This document shows positions 24,133-33,954 of a DNA stretch of 43,941 nt, one piece after another. The stretch is from CAYNTG01 sp964400105 (GTDB lineage: Bacteria > UBP14 > UBA6098). Under the pieces are notes generated by a model. It made no database searches. It was given only the letters and a program-made list of their open reading frames with translations, and had not been told where the DNA came from. Made by a program: the position numbers and the translations under genes. Location of the stretch: contig CAYNTG010000012.1 in the NCBI GenBank assembly GCA_964400105.1, positions 1 through 43,941 of the forward strand, read 5' to 3'. Each line of letters starts with the position of its first letter. The stretch's first letter is position 1.

Positions 24133-27100
24133 ATGAAAAAGATAATTACAGTAATTCTTTTTATGGCGCTCGTTTTCGCTGTTGGATCGATAGCACAGGA
24201 GGCCGGCGAAGAAAGTTCGCAGGCGGTGGATATCGAAACACAGCCGCCGGATGCTACAACGATCGCACCTGTGGATGAGTCTGCACAAGAGGAAGCGCCG
24301 GTTATAAAAACGAGCGGTCAAACCGGAATAGGCGCAATCAACGAGTCATACGAGGCCGGTGCGGAAGCGCTTCAGGCAGGCAATAATGAAGGCGCCATAT
24401 CGTATTTTCAGACAGCCACCCAGAGCGCCGACGAGTTCCTGCTCGGTATAATAGACCCGGGTGAGGAGGCGCAGGCGAAGTATTTCAAGGGTCTTGCGCT
24501 ATATTATTGGGGTAAGGCGGCAAACGAAAGTGCAAAACTCGACGATGCATCGGCAACTTTCGGAGAGGCGATCACCGCTTTCTCGAATATCGAGAAGCTC
24601 GGTCGTTTCTATCTCGACAGCAAGTATCGTCGCGGTCTATGTTCTTTCCGTCAATACCAATCGAGCAAGGTGGAGAACACGCAGATTCGCAAACTCGGTC
24701 AGGCTTACGGCGATTTTCGCGATTTCCTCGAGGATCCCGCCCTCAAAGACACCGAAAGCGAGATGGCCTCGGAGATCGAGGATGCGACTTATCTTTCAGC
24801 GCTTTGCCTTTTGCAGCGCGGAAGGATAAAGATGTTCGATCCGTCCGAATATAAATCGGCTAAAAGCGACATCACAACCGCAGAGGGTTATTTCACCGAG
24901 ATGGCCGACGCAAAAGACCAGCAGATATCGATCATATCGAAATTGATGGAAGGTGAGTGCCATTATTATCTCGCACGGCTTTATATGCAGGTCTATCCGG
25001 AAGATTGGGAGTCGAGCGGTCTTTCGAATAAAAGTCGCGACGAGGTTATTATCGATGAACTCAAAATCGCCGAAACGCGAATAAATGCGGCTAAAAGCTC
25101 GGTGGGAGCCTTCGCTACCGTAGCTCCATATGTCGATTTTAGTTTGTTGTCGAACGGACTCGCTAGCGGCGCTGCAGGCGATGTGGAGAAGCTTCGCAAT
25201 ACGTTGGAGACACTTGCGAGCCAGTCTGCTTCGGGAGTATGGGTAAGAACGAAGGATGTCTATGCATCAGACGCCCAACTGCTGCGATACTTATACGGCG
25301 AGGCGAGTTCTGGAGCCGCAATCGGTGGTTGGGGAGGACTTGTCGGCAAGGATAAGATCGCCAATTACTGGGTAGGTTGGGTAAAATATATCGAGGCTAT
25401 CGAGGAACCGAACAATTATCCTCAGGCATCGGCTAGATTCGTTAATTTCCTCGGTGCAGGCGCTGCGGGAATCAGAGAGTCGATAATGCGCGCCGACGCC
25501 AAATTCCGCGAGGCGGAGTGCACCTTCTGGGAAGCTACTTTGAAGGAGATTGCACCCTTGCTTCAGGATGCGAAAACCTCATACGAAGCTTTAATATCGA
25601 GCAGCGGGGCCTATTATCGCTATCTCCCCGAAGAGATTATTAAACAGGCCGAGGTCAGAATCCAGATTATTGCGGTGCAGCAGCGCATGGCATCCGGAAC
25701 GAGCGATATCAATCGCGTCGTTACGAACCTTAGAATGCAGGGCCTCAATATGCCGGACGATGCGAAGGCATATCTCAATTTCGGTCGATACTTCCTCGAA
25801 AAAGCGAACCGCGAAGCCGGTGAGAAACGCATCCGCGACGTCGGATTGGCGATTGGATTATTCGATTATGTCGCAAAAAATTCCGCAGTCGATAACAATG
25901 TGATTCAGGAAGCGAAGTTTCTTAAGGGCGTCGGTTATGTCAAAAAAGCCACCGCAGTCCAGTCCAAAGACGACGCTAACTCCGCAATGCAGGAGGCGAA
26001 AACCATCCTGTCGAGCGTGAGCGGAAAGCTTTCAACAGAGGCGAAATACACGATCGGCGTCGGTTTCTATAATAATGAAGACAAGGCTAATGCGCGGACG
26101 TCTCTTACAAGCCTCAAAGATAGATATATTAGACCGGCATATGTTTTTGGCATGTCGAGCGACGGATGTGTCCAAAAGGGAACAAATATGCGCAAGGTCA
26201 TAGCGAGCACCGAGCGTTCGGATTCATGGCATATGAAGGCTTCACTCGCAGTGGATGCACTCGACTGCAAGGGAAGCATTCCTCCTCAGTCGGGCGGATT
26301 GGTAAGCATCGGCGCGCCTATCACATACGAATCTCTGGCCGATGCAAAGGCACAGATGGACGAGCTTCGCATGAAGGCTATCCTTATGTGGCAGAAAATC
26401 GCAAGGGGTAAGGACATCTTTCCGGTTGACGATCTCATTCCAGATATGCCGCCGAAAACGACGATTCTTGTCGAATTCGATATCGAGGGAACCGACGGCA
26501 AGGCGATTAGCGGAGATCATATCCTCTCGATCGATGGCGATAGCGAGCTTGCGGAGAAGGTCGAGAGCAGTAAATATCGTGCGACCCTCAGCCGTGCGAC
26601 ACATAAGATTCAGGTCGATTTGAAGGGATATTATAGATTCGCCGAGGAGATGTCTATCACCGAAGAACAGATAGTTCCACTGGTGCTGAAAAAGGCCGTT
26701 AAGTATGTCCGCAAATCATCCGATGTCGATGCTTCCGGTCAGCCGATGGCGGTCGTATCCTCCGACGACGAGATTTTTATCGCTGGCAACGAAAAAAAGG
26801 TTATCTTCCGCCGCAATTCCGGTGGTGGACTTATCGGCACGATCGATTATCTGGATATTGGTGTTAAGGCCGTCACCGGTCTCGCGGTCGATGGCGATTA
26901 TCTGTTGATAATCGATGGCCGTTACGGTCAGATCAAGCTTTCCACCGTGGACGGAAGCGATGTTCAGCCTATCGCTGTAAAAGGTGAATCCTACGGTGGG
27001 GTTCCTTTGGTAAAACCCATGAACGCGATATCCGTCGATGGAAGATATTATATCGTCGATGCGGGCAACAGCCGCGTCGTGGTATTCGAGGGTGTAAATT

Positions 27101-27504
27101 TCAGGAGTAAGTTCGGCGAGGACGAACTCGAACACCCATTCGGCATCGCATATCGAAAATCCGACAATAAGCTTCTTGTTACAGACATCGTTCAGGACAA
27201 GGTATTCGTTTATTCGAAGACCGGCGAGATGATCGAGAGCTTTGTGCTAACGAATCTAAAAAGCCCCGGAAGCATATTCGTCGATCCCGACGGCTTTATC
27301 TTCGTCGCGGATTATGTCAACGGAAATGTCTATAAATACACGAACGGGTTCGAGCTTCTGGGCACCGTTTCCGTGGATGTCGAAGCTCCGGTTTCGATGG
27401 CTCAGATCGGCAGCGGCCCCGATGCTACTCTGTTTGTTGCCGGAAGAAAGGCGGTATCCGTTCTCAAGGGCACATGGGACAATGCTTATTCCCCTGAGAA
27501 ATAG
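24133..27504 (+). CDS. Large secreted TPR / PEGA-like / NHL-propeller protein
   Basis: The 1123-residue protein has a signal peptide (about 1-20, ending G-S-I-A-Q). An acidic linker is followed by a long helical TPR-like region (about 60-700) and a short beta domain resembling PEGA (about 775-860, with H-K-I-Q-V-D-L-K-G-Y-Y). The C-terminal NHL-type propeller (about 875-1115) has blades such as YYIVDAGNSRVVVFEG and FIFVADYVNGNVYKYTNG. All parts are protein- or glycan-binding scaffolds; no catalytic motif is seen. I chose the ATG at 24133 since AGAGG sits 6 nt upstream; the ATG at 24115 has no site. It follows the motor-operon terminator, so it may have its own promoter, which I could not identify. 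Confidence 0.8.
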   Translation: MKKIITVILFMALVFAVGSIAQEAGEESSQAVDIETQPPDATTIAPVDESAQEEAPVIKTSGQTGIGAINESYEAGAEALQAGNNEGAISYFQTATQSADEFLLGIIDPGEEAQAKYFKGLALYYWGKAANESAKLDDASATFGEAITAFSNIEKLGRFYLDSKYRRGLCSFRQYQSSKVENTQIRKLGQAYGDFRDFLEDPALKDTESEMASEIEDATYLSALCLLQRGRIKMFDPSEYKSAKSDITTAEGYFTEMADAKDQQISIISKLMEGECHYYLARLYMQVYPEDWESSGLSNKSRDEVIIDELKIAETRINAAKSSVGAFATVAPYVDFSLLSNGLASGAAGDVEKLRNTLETLASQSASGVWVRTKDVYASDAQLLRYLYGEASSGAAIGGWGGLVGKDKIANYWVGWVKYIEAIEEPNNYPQASARFVNFLGAGAAGIRESIMRADAKFREAECTFWEATLKEIAPLLQDAKTSYEALISSSGAYYRYLPEEIIKQAEVRIQIIAVQQRMASGTSDINRVVTNLRMQGLNMPDDAKAYLNFGRYFLEKANREAGEKRIRDVGLAIGLFDYVAKNSAVDNNVIQEAKFLKGVGYVKKATAVQSKDDANSAMQEAKTILSSVSGKLSTEAKYTIGVGFYNNEDKANARTSLTSLKDRYIRPAYVFGMSSDGCVQKGTNMRKVIASTERSDSWHMKASLAVDALDCKGSIPPQSGGLVSIGAPITYESLADAKAQMDELRMKAILMWQKIARGKDIFPVDDLIPDMPPKTTILVEFDIEGTDGKAISGDHILSIDGDSELAEKVESSKYRATLSRATHKIQVDLKGYYRFAEEMSITEEQIVPLVLKKAVKYVRKSSDVDASGQPMAVVSSDDEIFIAGNEKKVIFRRNSGGGLIGTIDYLDIGVKAVTGLAVDGDYLLIIDGRYGQIKLSTVDGSDVQPIAVKGESYGGVPLVKPMNAISVDGRYYIVDAGNSRVVVFEGVNFRSKFGEDELEHPFGIAYRKSDNKLLVTDIVQDKVFVYSKTGEMIESFVLTNLKSPGSIFVDPDGFIFVADYVNGNVYKYTNGFELLGTVSVDVEAPVSMAQIGSGPDATLFVAGRKAVSVLKGTWDNAYSPEK

Positions 27505-29071
27505 AGCGACCGCATATATAGCGCTAATCTTTATGGGGGGACTATTTTGTTCCCCCATTTTTGCGCAATTGACCATCGATCTTACGGATGGGATATGCTC
27601 GGAGCGTTTTCTTCGGTCGGCGGAGGAGGTGGCGCGATCATATGCGGATGAATTGGGCGCTCCGGAGCCGCTGCCGGAGATGATCGACTCATCCTTCTTT
27701 TCCGAAGACTATATATCCGCGATCACGTTCATCTACCTTGCGCATTTTTCCGATGGGGTGGAGGAGACCTACACCGCCGATCTTGCGAGAGTCCTTTTTC
27801 TGGCGGGATGCCGAAGACTGCCGGATTCGCTTTTCGCTCTGCATCTATTGAAGAACCCCAAGGATTTTCTGGCGATCGGCGATTATGCTGTATTTTTGGC
27901 ACAGAATTGGAAGTTCAAAAAAGCGCGCAACTTGATCGAGGAGAATGTCAAACGATTTCGGGGCGAGAAGAGGAATAGATTAAAGGAAGACCTCGCCATG
28001 GTTCACCTGTCCGAGTATATCGAGACAGGTCGGGATAGGGCGCTCGAAGACGCCTTCGAGGCTTTTCGGGAAGCTCGATTCGGCTCGAAAAAGCCGCGAA
28101 CAACGATGAGAAAAGGTATAGTCGAATTCAAGGTTCGCTCGGTGTTTTCGCCGGAAACAGGGAAGTATCGCTTTAACATCGCCGTCGAACATGCGGCCGG
28201 ATCGGATGCCGTCATATTGGGAATCAAGGGGATGGTCGATATCGGTCGGGAGATGCGCACACATCTTCCCGTGAATTCCGTTTTTGATGTTCAAGACCTT
28301 TTTGGATGTGTATATCTTGCGCCGGGGGATAAAATCAAAAGCAAAAGCGGTGCATTCGAGATCGCATGTGATCTTGGAGATTTTGCGCCGTTCTATGAGG
28401 GCAGGGTCAAATTGGAACTCGAGGTCATCTTCCCGGACGGTTCGATCAGTATTTTCAGGCATGATCCGGAGAATCTCCCGGCCGAGAATCCGGGACTTGG
28501 ACATATCACGGGGGAGCTATATTACGGCCACGGTGATTGGGCATGTTCCCTTATGACTCCAATGGCCGATACCGGCGCTGTTCTTCCTAAGTGGTGGAAG
28601 GAATCTGCGAGGCTGTCGTCTATCGTCGAGGATTCGTCTCGATGGGAGGAGGGACTTAGGCTCGTCGATTCCCTGATGAATGTCAAGCTCGACCCGAATC
28701 TTTGGGTGTATAAGGGCGTGTTGATGTATCTTTCGGGCAACCCGGAGGATGCGGTTCATCCACTAATGCAGGCCATCGAAAGCGATCCAAATAATTATTG
28801 GGCAGTGCACGATATGGCGCTCGTTCAATATGATTTGGGCAATCTGGAGGAGGCCGCCCGGCTTTTCATCGAAACCGTAAAGATCAATCCCAATATGCAA
28901 GAGGATAATATACTCGCTGGCGTTATATTCGAGGAACTCGGCGATTATGAGCTGGCATTGAAATACTATAGGATTGGTTCGGCGCAATCCGCATTCAGAT
29001 CGGACGAGGTTATGAGCTGGAAAAAGCTGCTCGAGGAAAGGCTCGGTATCTCCGATCCGGAATCCGATTAG
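27482..29071 (+). CDS. Secreted TPR protein
   Basis: The 529-residue product has a signal peptide (hydrophobic residues about 10-27, cleavage near S-P-I-F-A). A helical domain follows, then a beta-rich middle (about 210-345). TPR units sit near the C-terminus (about 400-520; e.g. Y-K-G-V-L-M-Y-L-S-G-N-P-E-D-A and L-V-Q-Y-D-L-G-N-L-E-E-A). It probably acts as a periplasmic or surface scaffold beside the TPR/NHL protein. The ATG at 27482 overlaps the end of that gene by 23 bp. A longer in-frame extension to 27314 would run through the propeller in another frame and give no signal peptide, so I rejected it. No known named family is recognised. Confidence 0.75.
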   Translation: MLIPLRNRATAYIALIFMGGLFCSPIFAQLTIDLTDGICSERFLRSAEEVARSYADELGAPEPLPEMIDSSFFSEDYISAITFIYLAHFSDGVEETYTADLARVLFLAGCRRLPDSLFALHLLKNPKDFLAIGDYAVFLAQNWKFKKARNLIEENVKRFRGEKRNRLKEDLAMVHLSEYIETGRDRALEDAFEAFREARFGSKKPRTTMRKGIVEFKVRSVFSPETGKYRFNIAVEHAAGSDAVILGIKGMVDIGREMRTHLPVNSVFDVQDLFGCVYLAPGDKIKSKSGAFEIACDLGDFAPFYEGRVKLELEVIFPDGSISIFRHDPENLPAENPGLGHITGELYYGHGDWACSLMTPMADTGAVLPKWWKESARLSSIVEDSSRWEEGLRLVDSLMNVKLDPNLWVYKGVLMYLSGNPEDAVHPLMQAIESDPNNYWAVHDMALVQYDLGNLEEAARLFIETVKINPNMQEDNILAGVIFEELGDYELALKYYRIGSAQSAFRSDEVMSWKKLLEERLGISDPESD

Positions 29072-29083
29072 TCGCCCAATAGT

Positions 29084-29989
29084 TTAGTCCACAACGACTT
29101 CAGGCAGGATATATTTTTTCGGATCGACAGGTTTCCCAGAAAGACGAACCTCGTAATGTAGATGAACGCCGGTCGTCCTCCCAGAATTCCCGCACGTCCC
29201 GATAATATCGCCGCGTTTCACCTGCTGCCCGGGGCGAACCTTGATATCGTCGAGGTGGCCATATCTGGTTTCGTAATATGTATGATTGATTCGCACCATC
29301 TTGCCGTATCCATGATACCAGCCGCTGAAACGAACCCTTCCGTTGGCGGTTGCACGAATCGGCGTTCCCTTTCGTGCGCAGATATCGATCCCCTCGTGCA
29401 TCTTCCATACGCCGGTGAACGGATCGAGCCGCTTTCCGAAACCGGAACTGACATAGCCGCGCATCGGCCATATCGATGGCGTCTTCGAGAAGATTGATGC
29501 CTTCTTTTCAAAATGCTCCCCTGCCTCGACAAGTGCTTTGTTCTCGGCCTTTGCAGCGACGAGAAGGGAATCGAGCTTGCGGCCGATGTCCTTTGCGCGG
29601 GCGAGGATAATCGGCTTATCGGGATCTAGATAGTTCAGTTCCGGGCCGCCTATTCCATAGGAAAACTCGGCTTCTGAGAGTGGAGGAAGATCGGCGAAGC
29701 CCCGGACATCCTGCTGGAGAATATTAATCTCACCGATCAAAAATGCGAGGGAGTCGGCGTGTCTCGAAATATCGTCGAGCTGTGCGGAGAGCTTCTCGTT
29801 GGTGTTGCTTAGCTCGTGGCTCTTGCTCACATCGGAAAGAAAAACGAAATTCACAACAAGAAGTGTGATATTGATAAATAGAAAGGCCCCGACAGCAAAT
29901 ATCAACCATCGGAGTCGGGACCCTTCGATACGCAGCTGTTTAATCTTCCCCGAGTGCGGAGGAATTATCTGGAAATTATACTTATCCAT
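29084..29989 (-). CDS. M23-family peptidoglycan endopeptidase, intact active site
   Basis: The 301-residue membrane-anchored protein has a cytoplasmic N-terminus, a transmembrane helix (about 28-51), a short coiled coil (about 55-95) and a C-terminal LytM/M23 domain (about 175-292). All zinc and catalytic positions are present: H198 and D202 (HEGID), H245 (GHLDD), and H276-L-H278 (VHLHYE). Such proteins trim the cell wall or regulate it during growth and division. It is last in the metG-ppdK gene run, 66 nt after the M42 gene. No Shine-Dalgarno is seen, and a promoter inside that gap would give an almost leaderless message. It converges on the TPR gene with only 12 nt between stops. Confidence 0.92.
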   Translation of the reverse strand: MDKYNFQIIPPHSGKIKQLRIEGSRLRWLIFAVGAFLFINITLLVVNFVFLSDVSKSHELSNTNEKLSAQLDDISRHADSLAFLIGEINILQQDVRGFADLPPLSEAEFSYGIGGPELNYLDPDKPIILARAKDIGRKLDSLLVAAKAENKALVEAGEHFEKKASIFSKTPSIWPMRGYVSSGFGKRLDPFTGVWKMHEGIDICARKGTPIRATANGRVRFSGWYHGYGKMVRINHTYYETRYGHLDDIKVRPGQQVKRGDIIGTCGNSGRTTGVHLHYEVRLSGKPVDPKKYILPEVVVD

Positions 29990-30002
29990 TATATAATTTT
30001 AT

Positions 30003-30030
30003 ATTATATATATTCTCCGCACTTTTTCAA
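30003..30030 (-). promoter_or_regulatory. Internal promoter for the M23 gene
   Basis: On the minus strand TTGAAA (30030-30025) and TATAAT (30008-30003) are 16 nt apart. Transcription would start about 7 nt before the ATG at 29989, which fits the absence of a ribosome-binding site there. Confidence 0.5.
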
Positions 30031-30055
30031 CTAACACTTTCAACCCGAGAAACGG

Positions 30056-31156
30056 CTATAGCCTGATCTTCTTCAGAGCGTCGCTGTCCAGAGCCTTAAC
30101 AACCTCGGTCAAGATCGCGATAAGGTTATCGACATCGTCGCGGTGGAGGATGCCGTAATGGCTGTGGATATACCGCGTCGCGATGCTGAGCGTGAGGCTT
30201 GGTATTCCTCTCCGCGTGACTGCGAATCTTCCACCGTCGGTGCCGCCCTTGCTAAGGCTGCCAAGCTGATAAGGGATTTTTTTGTCATTCGCGATATCTA
30301 TAACGAAATCGAGAAGTCGCGGATTCGGAAGAAGACTTGCGTCCATAACGCTTATCGACGGCCCCTTCCCGATTTTCTCGCCCCATTCGGAGTTCGAGCT
30401 TCCGGGGATGTCCGCCGCGAGCGTAACATCGATCGCTATTGCGATATCGGGATCGACGAAATAGGCGCAGGTCGCTGCGCCTCGAAGTCCGACCTCCTCC
30501 TGAACGGTGCCGCCAGCGTAAAGCGTGTTGGGGTGCTTTTCGTTCTTCAAGGCCTCGGCTACCTCCATTGCGGCGGCCACACCGATTCGGTTATCCCAGG
30601 CCTTTGCCATGAGGAATTTCCCGTCCGGGCCAAGCTTCTCGAATTGGGAATAAGGCACAACGGGATCGCCTATGCGAATGCCAAGCTTCTTCGCGACATC
30701 GTTGTCCTCGGAGGCTCCGATATCGATATAAAGGTCGTCCAGGTCCATTACCTTTTTTCGCTCATCGGGCTTTAAGGAATGCGGCGCTTTCGATCCGATC
30801 AGACCATGGACGAGCTTACCCGAACGGGTGCGAATAATGACTCTTTGACTTGGAAGGACATGTGACCACCAACCGCCGAGCGGATTGATCTTGAGATAGC
30901 CTTGCTTTGTAATACCGGAGATCATGAAGCCGACCTCGTCCATGTGTCCGGCGATAAGGATTGTCGGGGATTCCGAGGTTCCGACCTTCTTTCCGACCGT
31001 GCTTCCAAGGCCGTCGCGCATTATCTCACAGAAACCGCCGAGATGATTTTCGACTATCAGCCCGACCTCCTCCTCGAAACCGCTCGGACCGAAGGCATCG
31101 GTTAACTCGATGAGCAGCTTCTCGCGTTTATCGGAGACGTTTTTTTGCTTTTCCAT
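30056..31156 (-). CDS. M42-family metalloaminopeptidase
   Basis: The 366-residue cytoplasmic enzyme matches the M42 family (TET aminopeptidases, FrvX/YsdC, formerly 'endoglucanase M'). These form tetrahedral dodecamers that trim peptides. Metal and catalytic residues are visible: H71 (AGHMDEVG), D188 (KAWDNRIG), E220-E221 (VQEEVGLRGA), D243 (AIDVT) and H331 (HSHYG). The start is supported by AAAGGA about 7 nt before the ATG. It lies 25 nt after ppdK within the minus-strand run, suggesting co-expression with central metabolism. Side-chain preference (acidic, hydrophobic or basic) cannot be read from sequence alone. Confidence 0.93.
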   Translation of the reverse strand: MEKQKNVSDKREKLLIELTDAFGPSGFEEEVGLIVENHLGGFCEIMRDGLGSTVGKKVGTSESPTILIAGHMDEVGFMISGITKQGYLKINPLGGWWSHVLPSQRVIIRTRSGKLVHGLIGSKAPHSLKPDERKKVMDLDDLYIDIGASEDNDVAKKLGIRIGDPVVPYSQFEKLGPDGKFLMAKAWDNRIGVAAAMEVAEALKNEKHPNTLYAGGTVQEEVGLRGAATCAYFVDPDIAIAIDVTLAADIPGSSNSEWGEKIGKGPSISVMDASLLPNPRLLDFVIDIANDKKIPYQLGSLSKGGTDGGRFAVTRRGIPSLTLSIATRYIHSHYGILHRDDVDNLIAILTEVVKALDSDALKKIRL

Positions 31157-31181
31157 TATATATCCTTTCAGAATAAGTTTT

Positions 31182-33941
31182 TTAATTGTTTCTTAAAACC
31201 GCTTGCGCAGCCGCAAGGCGTGCTACCGGAACCCGATATGGGCTGCAGCTGACATAATCCAGTCCGACGCGGTGGCAGAAATCGATAGAACTCGGTTCGC
31301 CGCCGTGCTCGCCGCATATCCCGATCTTGAGATCGGGACGGGTTTTTCGGCCAAGCTCGACAGCTATAGATACAAGTTTGCCGATACCACTCTGATCGAG
31401 TGCCTGAAATGGATCACGTTCGTAAATACCGAGTTCGACATAGTCCGGCAAGAATTTGCCCGCATCGTCGCGTGAAAAGCCGCATCCCATCTGCGTCAGG
31501 TCGTTCGTGCCGAAGCTGAAGAACTCCGCTTCTACGGCGATCTCGTCGGCGGTAACGGCCGCGCGTGGAATCTCGATCATAGTCCCGACCGAATACGGTA
31601 TATCCTTATGTGTCAGATTGTTTTTGGCCAAAACATCATTCGCCACCTCGATGACGACCTTCTTTTGAAGCTTGAGTTCGACGACATTCCCGACGAGCGG
31701 GATCATTATCTCCGGCTTGACATCGATACCTTCATTGTGAACGGTGACCGCAGCCTCCATGATCGCGCGCGTCTGCATCGCGGTGATCTCAGGATATGTG
31801 ATTCCGAGGCGGCATCCGCGATGGCCGAGCATCGGGTTGGACTCGCGTAGCGACTCCACCTTTGCCTCGATCTGTTCCTGGGTAACTCCGATCTTATCGG
31901 CAACCTGTTTCCGTCCCTCTTTATCGTGGGGAAGAAATTCGTGAAGCGGTGGATCGAGCGTGCGGATTGTGGCCGATCTGCCATCCAGTGCGCGGAAGAT
32001 GCCCTCGAAATCCTCGCGTTGCATCGGAAGGATTTTATCGAGCGCCTTCTCACGTCCGACGAGGTCGTCGGCCATGATCATCTCGCGGAAAGCGACGATT
32101 CGATCTCCCTCGAAAAACATATGCTCCGTCCGGCAAAGGCCGATCCCCTCCGCGCCGAATCCAACGGCCACCGCCGTGTCGCGCGGCGTATCGGCATTCG
32201 TTCTGACGCCGAGTCGCCGGACCTCGTCGGCCCATCCCATAAATTCATCATATCTTTGGAAAAGAAGGGAATCTTCGGGCTTAAGGCTTCCATCGAGGAC
32301 CTGAAGAATCTCCGAAGGCTTGACAGTGATCAATCGGCGATATACCTCGCCCGCGAATCCGTCGATCGATATGTAATCGCCCTCTTTAATAATCCTGCCA
32401 TCCCGTGTCGTGATCGTTCCGGCCTCGTAATCCATAGAAAGCTCTCCGGCACCGGCAACGCAGGGGAGACCCATCCCGCGTGCGACGACTGCGGCATGTG
32501 ATGTCATCCCGCCGCGAGCGGTGAGAACACCCTTTGCGACCGCCATACCGCCGATATCCTCCGGCGTGGTTTCTATCCTGCAGAGGATCGCGTTGCCGTT
32601 CTTCGCAATATAGGCCGCGCGTTCGTGTTTTGGAAGTTCACCGACTTTTTTGTTCACCAAATTTACGAGTTCCTCCGCGCGCTCCGCAGAGAAAACGACT
32701 ATTCCCGTTGCGCCGCCAGGCGAAGCCGGCAGGCCCGATGCGATCATATCGCCATCGTTCACCGCTTTCGCTACATCATCATGGTCGAGGATAGGTGCGA
32801 AAAGCTGATTGAGCTGATCCGCCGAAACACGCATGAGCGCTTCATTCCTGTCGATCAATCCCTCCTCGAACATCTCGACGGCGATGCGAAGGGCGGCAAA
32901 GATGGTGCGTTTACCGGTTCGCGTCTGAAGCATCCAGAGCTTGCCGTTCTCTATAGTGAACTCGATATCCTGCATGTCGCGATAGCGCTTTTCGAGCGTC
33001 CGACGGATATTCATAAGCTCGTCGAAAGATTTTGGCATCGTGTCTCGAAGCGTTTCGATAGGGTGCGGCGTCCTTATCCCCGCGACGACGTCCTCGCCCT
33101 GCGCGTTCATTAGGTATTCTCCGTAAAAAACATTCTCGCCGGTAGCGGGATTTCGCGTGAAAGCGACGCCGGTTCCGCTGTTCTCTCCCATATTCCCGAA
33201 TACCATAGCTTGAACATTAACTGCGGTTCCCTCGATACCCCGGATATGATTCATCTGACGATACTTTATGGCTCGCGGATTATTCCAGCTTTTGATGACG
33301 GCGTCGATTGAGCGTTCGAGCTGGTCGATTGGATCTGTCGGGAATTTCTCGCCGGTATGCTTTTCATAAATAGCGAGATATCTTTCGACTAAATCCTCGA
33401 GATCATCGGAAGTAAGCTCCATATCGAGTTCGACACCGCATTCGTCCTTCTTCGCCTGAATCGCCTCCTCGAAATGCTCGTGCGGAACGCCCATCACGAC
33501 ATCGCCGAACATATTGATGAACCGGCGGTATGAATCCCATGCGAGGCGAATGTCGCCAGTTTTTTTCGCCAAACCCTTTACGGAATCGGGATTAAGGCCG
33601 AGATTGAGGACGGTGTCCATCATCCCCGGCATTGAAACAGCCGCGCCGGAACGAATCGACACCAAAAGCGGATTGTCCCGATCTCCGAGCTTTTTGCCCA
33701 TAGCTTTTTCGAGTCTCTTTGTGTATCCGTAGATGTCCTCCAAAAGGCCATCGGGATAGGATTCGCCGTTTTTATAATAATACTCGCAGACCTTCGTGGA
33801 GATAGTGAATCCCGGAGGAACGGGAAGACCGAGCCGTGCCATTTCGGCAAGGTTCGCGCCCTTTCCGCCGAGTATGTCTTTCATGTCTGCCCCGCCATCG
33901 GATTTCTCTTTGTCGAAAAAGTAAAGATATTTGGTTGTCAT
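31182..33941 (-). CDS. ppdK: Pyruvate, phosphate dikinase
   Basis: The enzyme interconverts ATP + phosphate + pyruvate with AMP + PPi + PEP in the cytoplasm. The 919-residue product has the N-terminal ATP-grasp domain (GGKGANLAEM at 25-34; R97-S-G-A). The swivelling phosphohistidine domain carries H482 in GGMTSHAAVVARG. The C-terminal PEP/pyruvate TIM barrel ends with GTNDLTQM and the catalytic-cysteine segment ICGEHGG. I start at 33941 (M-T-T-K-Y-L-Y-F-F), with GGAG 10 nt upstream; the in-frame extension to 34070 would run into purF. It begins 13 nt after purF. It may favour gluconeogenesis or PPi-based glycolysis, consistent with the acetate transporter elsewhere in the window. Confidence 0.96.
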   Translation of the reverse strand: MTTKYLYFFDKEKSDGGADMKDILGGKGANLAEMARLGLPVPPGFTISTKVCEYYYKNGESYPDGLLEDIYGYTKRLEKAMGKKLGDRDNPLLVSIRSGAAVSMPGMMDTVLNLGLNPDSVKGLAKKTGDIRLAWDSYRRFINMFGDVVMGVPHEHFEEAIQAKKDECGVELDMELTSDDLEDLVERYLAIYEKHTGEKFPTDPIDQLERSIDAVIKSWNNPRAIKYRQMNHIRGIEGTAVNVQAMVFGNMGENSGTGVAFTRNPATGENVFYGEYLMNAQGEDVVAGIRTPHPIETLRDTMPKSFDELMNIRRTLEKRYRDMQDIEFTIENGKLWMLQTRTGKRTIFAALRIAVEMFEEGLIDRNEALMRVSADQLNQLFAPILDHDDVAKAVNDGDMIASGLPASPGGATGIVVFSAERAEELVNLVNKKVGELPKHERAAYIAKNGNAILCRIETTPEDIGGMAVAKGVLTARGGMTSHAAVVARGMGLPCVAGAGELSMDYEAGTITTRDGRIIKEGDYISIDGFAGEVYRRLITVKPSEILQVLDGSLKPEDSLLFQRYDEFMGWADEVRRLGVRTNADTPRDTAVAVGFGAEGIGLCRTEHMFFEGDRIVAFREMIMADDLVGREKALDKILPMQREDFEGIFRALDGRSATIRTLDPPLHEFLPHDKEGRKQVADKIGVTQEQIEAKVESLRESNPMLGHRGCRLGITYPEITAMQTRAIMEAAVTVHNEGIDVKPEIMIPLVGNVVELKLQKKVVIEVANDVLAKNNLTHKDIPYSVGTMIEIPRAAVTADEIAVEAEFFSFGTNDLTQMGCGFSRDDAGKFLPDYVELGIYERDPFQALDQSGIGKLVSIAVELGRKTRPDLKIGICGEHGGEPSSIDFCHRVGLDYVSCSPYRVPVARLAAAQAVLRNN

Positions 33942-33954
33942 GTCGTCAAATCTC

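Noticed and set aside
27314..27481. N-terminal extension of the second TPR protein into the NHL gene
   Set aside because: It would overlap the propeller-coding region by nearly 190 bp in another frame, and the downstream ATG gives a proper signal peptide.
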